Source of the DNA: Nautiliaceae bacterium | GTDB taxonomy: Bacteria > Campylobacterota > Campylobacteria > Campylobacterales > Nautiliaceae | NCBI GenBank assembly: GCA_027062285.1 | Contig: JAMOTL010000007.1 | Coordinates: 1-60,908 of the forward strand | Direction: 5' to 3' | Length of the DNA: 60,908 nucleotides | In this document: one piece after another, positions 28,988 to 39,292 of the stretch | Layout of the letters: the number at the start of each line of letters is the position of its first letter | Numbering within the stretch: position 1 is the stretch's first letter | Program-made: the position numbers and the translations under genes | Notes under the pieces: model-generated | The model's input: the letters and a program-made list of their open reading frames with translations, nothing else | The model's database searches: none | Told to the model about the DNA's origin: nothing

Positions 28988-30493
28988 TTATACCTTTATA
29001 TCTTGCTTATCTAAAAAACTGAATTTCAAATTTTCTTCCGCATTTTGAGATTTGTCAAATTCCTTAACACCGTACCTCGCATCCGTTTTCATCTCTTTAC
29101 TTCCGCAATAAGGATGATTTTTGAGTTCATTGGTAACTTCAGAAAGTTTTTTCTGTGCGTTATCAGCTTCTGTGAACGGCATTACAATAAAAAATGTATT
29201 TTTATCTCTTATGATAATATCCGAACTTCTAAAACGGTTTTGTAAAAGTTTCGCAGCTTCTCTTAAAATACATTCCTGATAAAGCTTTCCTATCTTTTTA
29301 TCATCCAGCATAATTTCTATTTTTCCTATAGAAACAGGAAATTTATGTCTCATAGCCTGTTTAAAAATTTTAGACTCGAGTATAGGCAGATATTCTTTTG
29401 TAAATACCCCTGTGAGGGAATCTATAATTGGATTTTGAGAACCTATTTGAACGTTTCCTATCATTCCTCTTTCTATAGCGATTGAAAGAAGATTATAAAG
29501 CCTGTTTATCAATGAATTTAAAAATTCTTTTTCTTCTTCTTTAAGTTCCGAATTAGAACCTATAGAAATTACTATTTCGGCATTATTGTTTTTAAATCCT
29601 TTAAATACATATTTTTTTGCTTTTTTTTGTCCCATTTCATATTCAATATCATCATTTATCGATACTTTCAGACTAGCAATTGTCGGCATTACTCCTTTAA
29701 GACTCTCAAAAAGATTTTGTAAAGCCTCTTCAAGAGGTAAATAGATAAGATCCTTATAAAGGGTAGACATAACTTCTTCCATAGCTTCTTCGAAACTTTT
29801 TGATTTTTTAATAGAAAGAAGTTCATCTTTTGCTTTTTCTATAAATTCACCTTCAAGAACGCTTCCGTATTTAGGAACAACAAGCTCTAAATCTTCAGGA
29901 AGATTTTTTATGGCTCTTTTCATATATTCTACCGGCAAATAAAGCTGATGGAATGTTTTTAACGCATAAAGATAAAGAGGTTCTTTATCTACAAACAGTT
30001 GAAATTTATTTTTAACGGCACTGAAAAGTTCGCTACTAAAAAGCGTTTTGTTTTCTTTATCATATGTACAAAAACTTCCCGCAAAATAATTAAACGGCGT
30101 AAAAATAAACTCAAGTTCTCTGTTTTTAAGCTTCAATTTCCAATCATTTTCATCAATGATATAAACAGGCATATCCAAATCGAATTTATTTAAAAATACC
30201 GAAATCTTCCAATGCGTTACTAACGTAACATCAGGTATCAATTTTTTAATAGAGTCTAATATTTTAACCGTATCAGGCTCATAATTTTGCACTACAACGT
30301 ATTTAATATTCGATAAATCCATAATTTTAGACACTTTATCCACCAAACACTCGGCTTGAGTCCAGGCAGGGTCTATTAAAACTCCCACATCTTCGTCTCT
30401 ATACAAATAGACGTTTTGATTCAATAATTTTACGGAATCACACCCTACCCAATAAACATTTTCGTTTAATTTTACAGGTACTTCAAATCCCAT
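28988..30493 (-). CDS. FDP/ODP-like metallo-beta-lactamase-fold protein fused to a degenerate GGDEF domain
   Basis: N-terminal MBL-like fold (NVYWVGCDS..., NYEPDT, FAGSFCTYDKENKTLFSSELF); C-terminal DSLTGVFTKEYLPILE... with RDKNT where GGDEF is expected. Confidence 0.7.
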   Translation of the reverse strand: MGFEVPVKLNENVYWVGCDSVKLLNQNVYLYRDEDVGVLIDPAWTQAECLVDKVSKIMDLSNIKYVVVQNYEPDTVKILDSIKKLIPDVTLVTHWKISVFLNKFDLDMPVYIIDENDWKLKLKNRELEFIFTPFNYFAGSFCTYDKENKTLFSSELFSAVKNKFQLFVDKEPLYLYALKTFHQLYLPVEYMKRAIKNLPEDLELVVPKYGSVLEGEFIEKAKDELLSIKKSKSFEEAMEEVMSTLYKDLIYLPLEEALQNLFESLKGVMPTIASLKVSINDDIEYEMGQKKAKKYVFKGFKNNNAEIVISIGSNSELKEEEKEFLNSLINRLYNLLSIAIERGMIGNVQIGSQNPIIDSLTGVFTKEYLPILESKIFKQAMRHKFPVSIGKIEIMLDDKKIGKLYQECILREAAKLLQNRFRSSDIIIRDKNTFFIVMPFTEADNAQKKLSEVTNELKNHPYCGSKEMKTDARYGVKEFDKSQNAEENLKFSFLDKQDIKV

Positions 30494-30535
30494 GACTTCC
30501 TCTTTTTAATTTTTTTTTATACTACCATAAATTAC

Positions 30536-30567
30536 TTATGAATACAAACGATAATTTGTATTCATAA
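30536..30567. repeat. Perfect 13-bp inverted repeat (hairpin) downstream of livK-like gene
   Basis: TTATGAATACAAA-CGATAA-TTTGTATTCATAA. Confidence 0.95.
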
Positions 30568-30591
30568 ATACCCCGGAAAAAGGGGTGAAGA

Positions 30592-31734
30592 TTAAGGCTT
30601 AACCAATTCTACGAATTCTGTTCTTCCGTCTACGATTTTTTCGATAACCGCAGGTTTATTTACAGGGTTACCGGTTTTAGGATCGATTGTTAGATATCCA
30701 GTAACAGCTTCAAGGTTTTTAGTATGTCTGATTGCGTTGTTTACGCATTTTTTGAATTGAGCAGTATTTTCAGAGTTAGCTTTTGTGTTACATTGTTTTA
30801 CAGCGTTATAGATCAGTAAGTATCCATCAGCACCAGTTGCCGCGAAAGCACTTGGAAGTCTTCCATATTTAGCTTTGAAATCTTTAATAAACTGAGCTGA
30901 TAATGGGGTTGGAGCTTTTGCCGCGTCAAAATGGTCGGTATACATAACTCCGTTTGCCGCTTTTCCAGCTAGTTTTTTAAGCAGTCCCGGGTCTGCGATA
31001 CCGTCACCACCCATTACAGGAGCTTTCACTCCGGCAGCTCTAAGTTGTCTTAAGAACAAACCTTCTTCTGGTGCGTAAATAGGCGTATAGATGAATTTAG
31101 GGTTAAGTTTTTTAATTTGCGCCACTTGCGCGTTAAAATCTTTGTCACCTGTGTTGATGTAAAGAGTTTTAAGGATTTTTCCTCCGCCTTTTCTATATGA
31201 ATTCATAAACGCTTTAGCAAGTCCTACAGAGTAATCCTGTTTCATATCAAATACCACTACAGCATTGTCAAGTCCGTGTTTTAAAGCGTATTTAGCCGCT
31301 ACAGTTCCTTGGAAATCATCGGTAAAACATGCTCTTGTGATGTATTTTGAGTTTTTAGTAACTCTTGGGTTTGTCGCGATTTGAGTTACTGTTGGAGTTT
31401 GAGTTTGATCAGCAAATCTTTTTACGGCAAGTGCCATAGAAGATGCCAACGGTCCCTCAACCGCTACAACGTTTTCACCGCTTACAAGTCTTTTATATCC
31501 GTTAACAGTTTGAATTTTGTCAAATTGATTATCTACGATTACAAGTTTGATAGTATCACCATTTGGAAGTTTATTGTATTTTTCGTGAGCCAGTTTAATA
31601 CCGTCAAGTGTTTTTTGTCCGAATGCCGCAATCGGACCTGTTAGAGGTTGTAAAATACCTACTTTAATCTCTTTTGCCATAAGTGTCGAAGCAACTAATG
31701 CGCTTAAGCCTAATGCTAAAAGTTTCTTTTTCAT
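30592..31734 (-). CDS. livK: Branched-chain amino acid-type ABC transporter substrate-binding protein
   Basis: Signal peptide, IKVGILQPLTGPIAAFGQKTLDGIKLA, type I periplasmic-binding fold. Confidence 0.88.
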   Translation of the reverse strand: MKKKLLALGLSALVASTLMAKEIKVGILQPLTGPIAAFGQKTLDGIKLAHEKYNKLPNGDTIKLVIVDNQFDKIQTVNGYKRLVSGENVVAVEGPLASSMALAVKRFADQTQTPTVTQIATNPRVTKNSKYITRACFTDDFQGTVAAKYALKHGLDNAVVVFDMKQDYSVGLAKAFMNSYRKGGGKILKTLYINTGDKDFNAQVAQIKKLNPKFIYTPIYAPEEGLFLRQLRAAGVKAPVMGGDGIADPGLLKKLAGKAANGVMYTDHFDAAKAPTPLSAQFIKDFKAKYGRLPSAFAATGADGYLLIYNAVKQCNTKANSENTAQFKKCVNNAIRHTKNLEAVTGYLTIDPKTGNPVNKPAVIEKIVDGRTEFVELVKP

Positions 31735-31783
31735 TCACTCTCCTTTTATGTTAAAATTATCCAATTAATATTATATCAAATAA

Positions 31784-33052
<1,269 letters not shown>

Positions 33053-33060
33053 GGAAATAA

Positions 33061-35232
33061 GTGGCGGAAGAAAACGTAGTAATCATTGAACCGGATGAAG
33101 AAAAAAAGAAGAAGTTTCCTTTAATTATCATTATCCTTCTTCTTTTGATTTTGATTCTTCTTTTGGTTTTATTAGCCGTTGTAGTTGTTAAGAAGAAAGA
33201 AAAAAAGAAAACTAACGATATTAACATCGAAAAAATCGTAAAAAAACTTGAGAAAAAAAACATTCCAAAAGACGAATTAAATATTTTGGTAAAAAAAGCC
33301 ACTATTCTTTACAAAACCGGACAAAAAGAAAAAGCTCTCAAAATTCTAGAAAAAATCGCCGAGTTTTCAAAAGCCCTCTCCTATTATAATCTCGGAGTTA
33401 TTAAAATTGAAGAAAAAGATTATAAAACGGCCCTTGAATATTTTAAAAAAGCAATCTCAAATAAGCAAAACAGAACAATAAGCGCCATAAATGCGGCTTT
33501 TTGCGCCCTAAAACTTAAAAACTACGAACTTTTTGATTATTACAGGAATTTGGCTTATACTTTTTTGCCCGAAATAGCCACAAATAAAAACTACCCTTAT
33601 TACTACGCTCTTGTAATGTATTATCTGGGATATGAATACGAAACTATTCCTGCTCTTAAGAAAAAAACGGACTTCGAGGAAGAGTCAAAAGAGCTTTTGG
33701 GAACAGTGTTTGACTACTACAACGACCCGTATCAGGCAAAAAATTTAATAAAAGACCCTCTTTACAAAGGATTCAACTACGCAAAAGCAGGAGAATATTA
33801 CCTCGCAAAAGAATATCTATCCCGCACAAACAACAAAAAAGGCGAATTCGCTCTTGGACTTGTCGATTTGAAAATAGGAGACTTTAAAGAAGCGGCTAAA
33901 ATATTTAAAAAATATAAAAACGAAAACATCTATCCTATAATCGTTTTTTTAAAACCTTCCCTTTTTGATATAAAACAGGCTCAAAAAGAATTTCAAGAAA
34001 GTTTTCTTAAAAATAGAGAAGACTTTTATGATCTGTTTTTCTATTTCGCTCCTTATAAAGTTTATAACATAAATCAAACTATAAACTATTTGAAAAAAGG
34101 AATAGCCGGCATTCCTATAGGAAGTATCGAAGAAGCTAAAACATATCTAACAAAAAGCGCCAACTATTCTTCCATGAATCTTAAAATTTCAAAAGCCATA
34201 AAACTTGCCCTAAACGGCCATATATTTTTAGCCAATCAGGAGTTTAGAAAACTTCTTAAAAACAATAACACATATATTTTGCATTATAACACGGCTTTAA
34301 CTTACGCTCAGCTTGGAGATTATCTAAACGCATACAGACATTTTCTAAAAGCTTATCATCTAAATCCGTATGATTTAAAAACAGGAATCCTCGCTTTGTA
34401 CGCTGCCGCAAAAACCCATATCAAAAACCCTCATCTCATAGCACTTATAAAAGAAGACTTAAACGACAACACTCCTCTGGAAGATGCGATGCTTAGCCTC
34501 TATCTCAATGACAGAATAAAAATGGTGGCTTTTTTACAAAAAAATCAAAAAAACAAACCTTTTTGGCTTTTGACAAAACTGAGTATTAAGGCACTTTACA
34601 ACAAAGACTACTCTTATGAAGCTCTACAACTTAAAAGTATATTCGATAAAGACATAATAGCAAATCTTTTATATTTTTACGCAAACAATAAAAATCTTCC
34701 TATTCAAAAACTGGCACAAAACTATCAGAGTTTCTTTTTACATATCAAAAATCACGTCAATCTAAACGACTTTTATTATGGTGCCAAAATAGCAAGGGAC
34801 TGGTATTTTGATTTCGCCAAAATATCAGGACTTATGTATAGAGTGAGATTACAACTTCTAAAAAAGGCAAAAACCGAAACATTTGACATTATTCCGGTAT
34901 TAAAAAGACTCGCATATGCTGATTTTTATACAAAACATTTCGAAGAAGCTTATACTATCTACAACGACCTCATAAACAATAAAAACGTAACTGATCCAGA
35001 AACTCTCTATCTCGCGGCAGTCACGGCAATAGCTGCCAATCATCACGCAAACGCCGTGGCTTTAATGGAACTTGCCAAACTTAAAAATCCAAACTTTTTA
35101 GAAGCAAGATACGGACTTGGCCTTTTATGGCAAGAGAGCGGAAATCTTAACGCTGCCAGCATCCAATATTCAAAAATAGATAACGGATTTAAAAGTAAAT
35201 TTTTTGATTTTAATTTAAAACCGATAAATTAA
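33061..35232 (+). CDS. TPR-repeat membrane-anchored protein (GTG start)
   Basis: N-terminal TM (FPLIIIILLLLILILLLVLLAVVVV) and repeated TPR-like units (ALSYYNLGVIKIEEKDYKTALEYFKKAI). Confidence 0.75.
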   Translation: MAEENVVIIEPDEEKKKKFPLIIIILLLLILILLLVLLAVVVVKKKEKKKTNDINIEKIVKKLEKKNIPKDELNILVKKATILYKTGQKEKALKILEKIAEFSKALSYYNLGVIKIEEKDYKTALEYFKKAISNKQNRTISAINAAFCALKLKNYELFDYYRNLAYTFLPEIATNKNYPYYYALVMYYLGYEYETIPALKKKTDFEEESKELLGTVFDYYNDPYQAKNLIKDPLYKGFNYAKAGEYYLAKEYLSRTNNKKGEFALGLVDLKIGDFKEAAKIFKKYKNENIYPIIVFLKPSLFDIKQAQKEFQESFLKNREDFYDLFFYFAPYKVYNINQTINYLKKGIAGIPIGSIEEAKTYLTKSANYSSMNLKISKAIKLALNGHIFLANQEFRKLLKNNNTYILHYNTALTYAQLGDYLNAYRHFLKAYHLNPYDLKTGILALYAAAKTHIKNPHLIALIKEDLNDNTPLEDAMLSLYLNDRIKMVAFLQKNQKNKPFWLLTKLSIKALYNKDYSYEALQLKSIFDKDIIANLLYFYANNKNLPIQKLAQNYQSFFLHIKNHVNLNDFYYGAKIARDWYFDFAKISGLMYRVRLQLLKKAKTETFDIIPVLKRLAYADFYTKHFEEAYTIYNDLINNKNVTDPETLYLAAVTAIAANHHANAVALMELAKLKNPNFLEARYGLGLLWQESGNLNAASIQYSKIDNGFKSKFFDFNLKPIN

Positions 35233-35280
35233 TACCCGTTTAATCTTATTTAAGGATAATAAAATAAAAAAAGGGTCATA

Positions 35281-36015
35281 ATGGGATTTTCTTCAAAAGA
35301 TTTTAAAACTTCGACAAATAATGCATATTATCATCAAAGCACACACACTCAAGAACACGCGATAACCGATATAAATGCTTTTGTAAAAAGAACATATCAA
35401 CTACTTGCCGGAAGTCTCATCGCAGGTGCGGTAGGAGCATACGTTGGGCTCGGCTTTGTAAACAGTATGATTAATCCCTCAACAGGCGGATTAACTTTTA
35501 CTTATTGGGGAGCTGTTATTTTAGAATTCATACTGCTTTTCGGGCTTTTTGCAGCAAAAAACAAAACTCCTCTTAATTTAGTACTACTTTTTGCTTTTAC
35601 GTTTTTAACCGGATTTACTTTAGCGCCTACTTTAGCTTTATTTATCAGTAGAAATATGGGATATGTGATTGGAGAAGCGTTTGGGCTTACAGCAGTGGCA
35701 TTTGGAGCTCTTACTATTTTTGCCATGAATACCAAAAGAGATTTTACTACCATGGGCAAAATGCTGTTTATTACATTAATTGTCCTTGTAGTTGCGGCAA
35801 TAGTCAACATTTTCTTACAACTTCCTATGCTTCAGTTAATCATAGCATCAGTCGGAGCCGTACTTTTTAGTATGTTTATTCTTTATGACACTCAAAATAT
35901 CATTAGAGGAAACGTTTCAAGCGAAATAGAAGCTGCCGTAAGTTTATATCTTGATTTTCTAAATCTATTTGTTTCTTTATTACAGATTTTAGGATTTTTA
36001 AATAGTGAAGAGTAA
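35281..36015 (+). CDS. Bax inhibitor-1/YccA family membrane protein
   Basis: 7-TM protein, FVKRTYQLLAGSLIAGAVGAYVG, ILYDTQNIIRG, YLDFLNLFVSLLQILG. Confidence 0.9.
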   Translation: MGFSSKDFKTSTNNAYYHQSTHTQEHAITDINAFVKRTYQLLAGSLIAGAVGAYVGLGFVNSMINPSTGGLTFTYWGAVILEFILLFGLFAAKNKTPLNLVLLFAFTFLTGFTLAPTLALFISRNMGYVIGEAFGLTAVAFGALTIFAMNTKRDFTTMGKMLFITLIVLVVAAIVNIFLQLPMLQLIIASVGAVLFSMFILYDTQNIIRGNVSSEIEAAVSLYLDFLNLFVSLLQILGFLNSEE

Positions 36016-36400
36016 TCTTTTTCGCACCTGCGATGCTAATTTAAATAGATTTAAAGAAGGTATTCGTGTCGTAGAAGATATCCTGCGATACGAATTCAAT
36101 TCCCCACTTGCTAAAGAATTAAAAGAACTTCGTCATATTAAAGTTCCGAATTACGAAGAAATAATAAAATACAGAGACTCTCTAAATGATATACTAAAAT
36201 CTTCTACAAAATCGGAGCTTAAAAGAAACTCCTTGAAAGATATAATTATTTCAAATTTAAAAAGAGCACAAGAAAGCTCCAGAGTATTGGAAGAGATTTA
36301 TAAATTAATAGATATAAATACATCAGAAGAATTTAAAACGGCAAGATATAAACTCTATAACCTCGAAAAAGAGATTTTGGAATTAATACAAGACATATAA
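36005..36400 (+). CDS. ThiD2-like protein (thiamine biosynthesis-associated)
   Basis: FRTCDANLNRFKEGIRVVEDILRYE resembles the N-terminal ThiD2 domain found fused to some ThiE proteins. Confidence 0.65.
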   Translation: MKSNLFRTCDANLNRFKEGIRVVEDILRYEFNSPLAKELKELRHIKVPNYEEIIKYRDSLNDILKSSTKSELKRNSLKDIIISNLKRAQESSRVLEEIYKLIDINTSEEFKTARYKLYNLEKEILELIQDI

Positions 36401-36838
36401 TTTCGTTTCTTCGAACTCTATCCTCTCTTTCAAAGCCTTACCTAATTTTTTATAATCATGAAAAAACTCGTTTTTTTTATTTTTTATTGTCTCTTTTGTT
36501 GAATAAATTAATAAAAATTTTTCAAGCATTTTAGTTATTTTATTCATTTTTTCTTTTGTTTCATTTATAAAATTCAATATACTTTCGTATCCGTCATATT
36601 TTTTAATTAACTTGTCATAAAGATAATTGTCCTCAAATAATACATGTTTTTTATATTTATAAAAAAATTTATTTAAAAGCTTTATTACATCTTCAATATT
36701 TCTTTTATTAAATTTTGTTTCGATTTGTTGATATAGTTTTACTAATTCTTTATGTTCTTTTTCCAGATCTTTAATAAGACTCACTTGTGAGTTTTTTCTA
36801 AAAAACAATATAATTTTCCTAAAAAGATAAAAATTCAT
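36383..36838 (-). CDS. Hemerythrin-like (HHE) protein
   Basis: LEKEHKELVKLYQQIE, KKHVLFEDNYLYDKL, RIEFEETKLYVLY pattern. Confidence 0.55.
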   Translation of the reverse strand: MNFYLFRKIILFFRKNSQVSLIKDLEKEHKELVKLYQQIETKFNKRNIEDVIKLLNKFFYKYKKHVLFEDNYLYDKLIKKYDGYESILNFINETKEKMNKITKMLEKFLLIYSTKETIKNKKNEFFHDYKKLGKALKERIEFEETKLYVLY

Positions 36839-36907
36839 CTTCTACCCCCTTTTTCATCTTTTATTTCTCCAAAAAATATTATATAATTTTTTTTGTAAAA
36901 ATTAAAA

Positions 36908-36983
36908 GGGGACATAGCTCAGCTGGTAGAGCACCACGCTGGCAGCGTGGGGGTCACGGGTTCGAGTCCCGTTGTCTCCACCA
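36908..36983 (+). tRNA. tRNA-Ala(GGC)
   Basis: Acceptor GGGGACA/TGTCTCC with G3:T70, anticodon loop TGGCAGC, TTCGAGT, encoded CCA. Confidence 0.96.
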
Positions 36984-36987
36984 CTAC

Positions 36988-38004
36988 TTAAATTACCTCA
37001 TAAATATAACTATTTTTACCCTCATCAAAAACCATTAAATAATTATTTATTTTGTCAGTTACTTCAATATCAGCGTTTTTACCCAAAACAAGCAAATAAA
37101 ACTTGTCATTTTCAATTTTTTTATTTTCAAGTAATGTTTTATTAGTAATCATTTTATTATTTAATTTTAAATAAAAACTAAATCCAAAAGGGTCGGTTTT
37201 ACTCAACTCTTCCATATATTCAAAAGCTTTTTTTATAACCTCATCATCCTTGGCATAAAAACATAAGTTTTGAATTTTATACTCTTTAAATATTTCGTAA
37301 CCTTTCGAATAAGGACTATTCATAAAATTTTTAAGCCCTTTTTCGAATTCATCCTTTTTATTACTTTTAACAAAAACAAAATAGACCCTTGGAGAAATCG
37401 GCTTAAATTTTATTGCGTACAGATAATAATCCCCTTTGATTTTTTCTCTTATCTCATTCAATCTGTTTTTTATAAACAGGTCCTGTTTTATCCTTGGAAA
37501 GTGCTGATAAACAACCAAAATTTCACTATTTTCAAAAAATTTTTCTATTTCATCAAAAAATATGTATTTACCTCCCTTTTTATTACTTTTTTTAACGCTT
37601 TTAACTTCTATTCCGTTATCCGGGTCAACAAAAACCACACTACAGTTTTTTATACTATCAACGGCTCTTTTTATCCATTTTTCTCTTTTTTCAGTTTTTT
37701 TTTTAAAGCCATCTTCAATAAAATCACCAAAATACTTTATCTTCTGATTTTCAAAATATTCTTTTAATTTAGTTTCTAAATTTTTAATATCTCTTTTGGT
37801 ATTTGCTACATTTTCAAGCACACTTATAAGCTCTAAATCATTAAGTTTGGAATATTTATGATAGTCTTTATGTTTGCCGTCATTATTGTGTGTTTCATCG
37901 GGATAGAGATACCATACAACTCCTACACTCTTATTACCGAATAATCTTTTAATTAAAATAAATTTACTATAATCCTCAATATCCCCCGAATACCTGTTTT
38001 GCAT
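36988..38004 (-). CDS. Uncharacterised protein with N-terminal MQNRYxGDIxDY motif
   Basis: Start at internal ATG 38004 (MQNRYSGDIEDYSKF) preferred over ORF start 38028; GVVWYLYPDE, VVFVDPDNGIE, LVVYQHFPR motifs. Confidence 0.65.
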   Translation of the reverse strand: MQNRYSGDIEDYSKFILIKRLFGNKSVGVVWYLYPDETHNNDGKHKDYHKYSKLNDLELISVLENVANTKRDIKNLETKLKEYFENQKIKYFGDFIEDGFKKKTEKREKWIKRAVDSIKNCSVVFVDPDNGIEVKSVKKSNKKGGKYIFFDEIEKFFENSEILVVYQHFPRIKQDLFIKNRLNEIREKIKGDYYLYAIKFKPISPRVYFVFVKSNKKDEFEKGLKNFMNSPYSKGYEIFKEYKIQNLCFYAKDDEVIKKAFEYMEELSKTDPFGFSFYLKLNNKMITNKTLLENKKIENDKFYLLVLGKNADIEVTDKINNYLMVFDEGKNSYIYEVI

Positions 38005-38686
38005 TTTTTTCTCCTTTAAAAGTTTCAAAATCTTTTTTTATTTTTTCATCAAAAGGTAATAAAAAATATCCGCTTTCATCTCCTAAAATCATAGTTTTAT
38101 AGGGCGTATTTAAAAACATCTCCCCAAGCTTCCATGAAATATATGCATCAAGTTCATCATCAATATTTATTTTCATATCTTTAATTATTTTAAGCTCTTT
38201 TAATTCATCTACTATTTCTTTTAAAATTTCCTTTTTATTTTCCCCTTTTTTATATTGAAAGTTTTCTCTTTTACCTTTTAACCATATCCATATTGCTAAA
38301 GCAGGATGAACTTCTATTAGTTTTATTTTTTGGATATTTAAATCTTCTCTTTTTAATACAAGAGAGATATCTTCTCTTTTACAATATAATGAAGGATAAC
38401 CTATCACATACTCGGACATCAGCCAATGAGAACATCCGGCTATCGGCAATACAGAAACACCTGGTGGTAACTTTTTTTTATATCTAAAAAAATATTCAAC
38501 CGGCCTATAATAAAAATTAAAAGTTTTCATATCAAAACTTAAAGGCGCATCCCAGCAAATTAACGTATCTTTATCTAAAGACTCAATAAAACTTTTTAAT
38601 CTCTCCACATTGTATTTTTGGAAACTTTTCCCATCAAATACGACATTATCTTTTCTTGGTGCAGGGTCTATTCCATATATTTTCAT
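37976..38686 (-). CDS. DUF429-like predicted RNase H-fold protein
   Basis: KIYGIDPAP...KDTLICWDAPLSF...IEVHPALAIW...DDELDAYISWKLG acidic-residue pattern. Confidence 0.6.
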   Translation of the reverse strand: MKIYGIDPAPRKDNVVFDGKSFQKYNVERLKSFIESLDKDTLICWDAPLSFDMKTFNFYYRPVEYFFRYKKKLPPGVSVLPIAGCSHWLMSEYVIGYPSLYCKREDISLVLKREDLNIQKIKLIEVHPALAIWIWLKGKRENFQYKKGENKKEILKEIVDELKELKIIKDMKINIDDELDAYISWKLGEMFLNTPYKTMILGDESGYFLLPFDEKIKKDFETFKGEKNAKQVFGGY

Positions 38687-39210
38687 ATGTCTCCTTTTTT
38701 TAAAATATTACCATCCTTATCTAGCACAATATAATTATCAAACCAGTCACTTTTATAAATATAATTTTCTATTTTGCCCCACAGTTTTAATTTTCCTTTA
38801 TTTTCTAAATAGTGCCTTTTTACATAAAATTTTATATATTCAAGCTCTTGGTCTTTATTTTCAAAACTTCTTCTATCAATCAAAATATTTCTAACTCCTT
38901 CCATTGCGACTAGTGAAAATATCGGCTGAGACTTTTTTTGAAAATTAGTATTAACAAATAAACGTCCAGGTTTTTTACTTAGTTTTTCTCTAATCTTTTC
39001 AAAAAGCTTTAAATTTTTTTCATCCCCGCATAACTCTAATACTTTTTTTAAAAAGACTTCACTTCCTAAATGAAAATCGTATGAAAATTGATATCTTAAA
39101 AACTCCTCAATACCGTTTTGTTCTAGATATTCTATCTTTTTTAAACAAGGTCTTACATCAATATATCCAAGCTTTTTACATAAGCTGATTCTATCTTTTA
39201 TCTTTATCAC
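38683..39210 (-). CDS. Uncharacterised protein, first gene of three-gene cassette
   Basis: 175-aa ORF, 4-bp overlap with the next gene; no family recognised. Confidence 0.55.
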   Translation of the reverse strand: MIKIKDRISLCKKLGYIDVRPCLKKIEYLEQNGIEEFLRYQFSYDFHLGSEVFLKKVLELCGDEKNLKLFEKIREKLSKKPGRLFVNTNFQKKSQPIFSLVAMEGVRNILIDRRSFENKDQELEYIKFYVKRHYLENKGKLKLWGKIENYIYKSDWFDNYIVLDKDGNILKKGDI

Positions 39211-39292
39211 TCAATCTCCTTTTTATTAGAATAATACTTGTAAAAAGTGTTATATTATGTCGTTTTTGATAAAATAAGCAAAAAGGCTTCTT

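Noticed and set aside
37270-37767. Plus-strand Phe/Tyr-rich ORFs opposite the MQNRY-type gene
   Set aside because: Typical antisense translation of a Lys/Glu-rich AT-rich gene.
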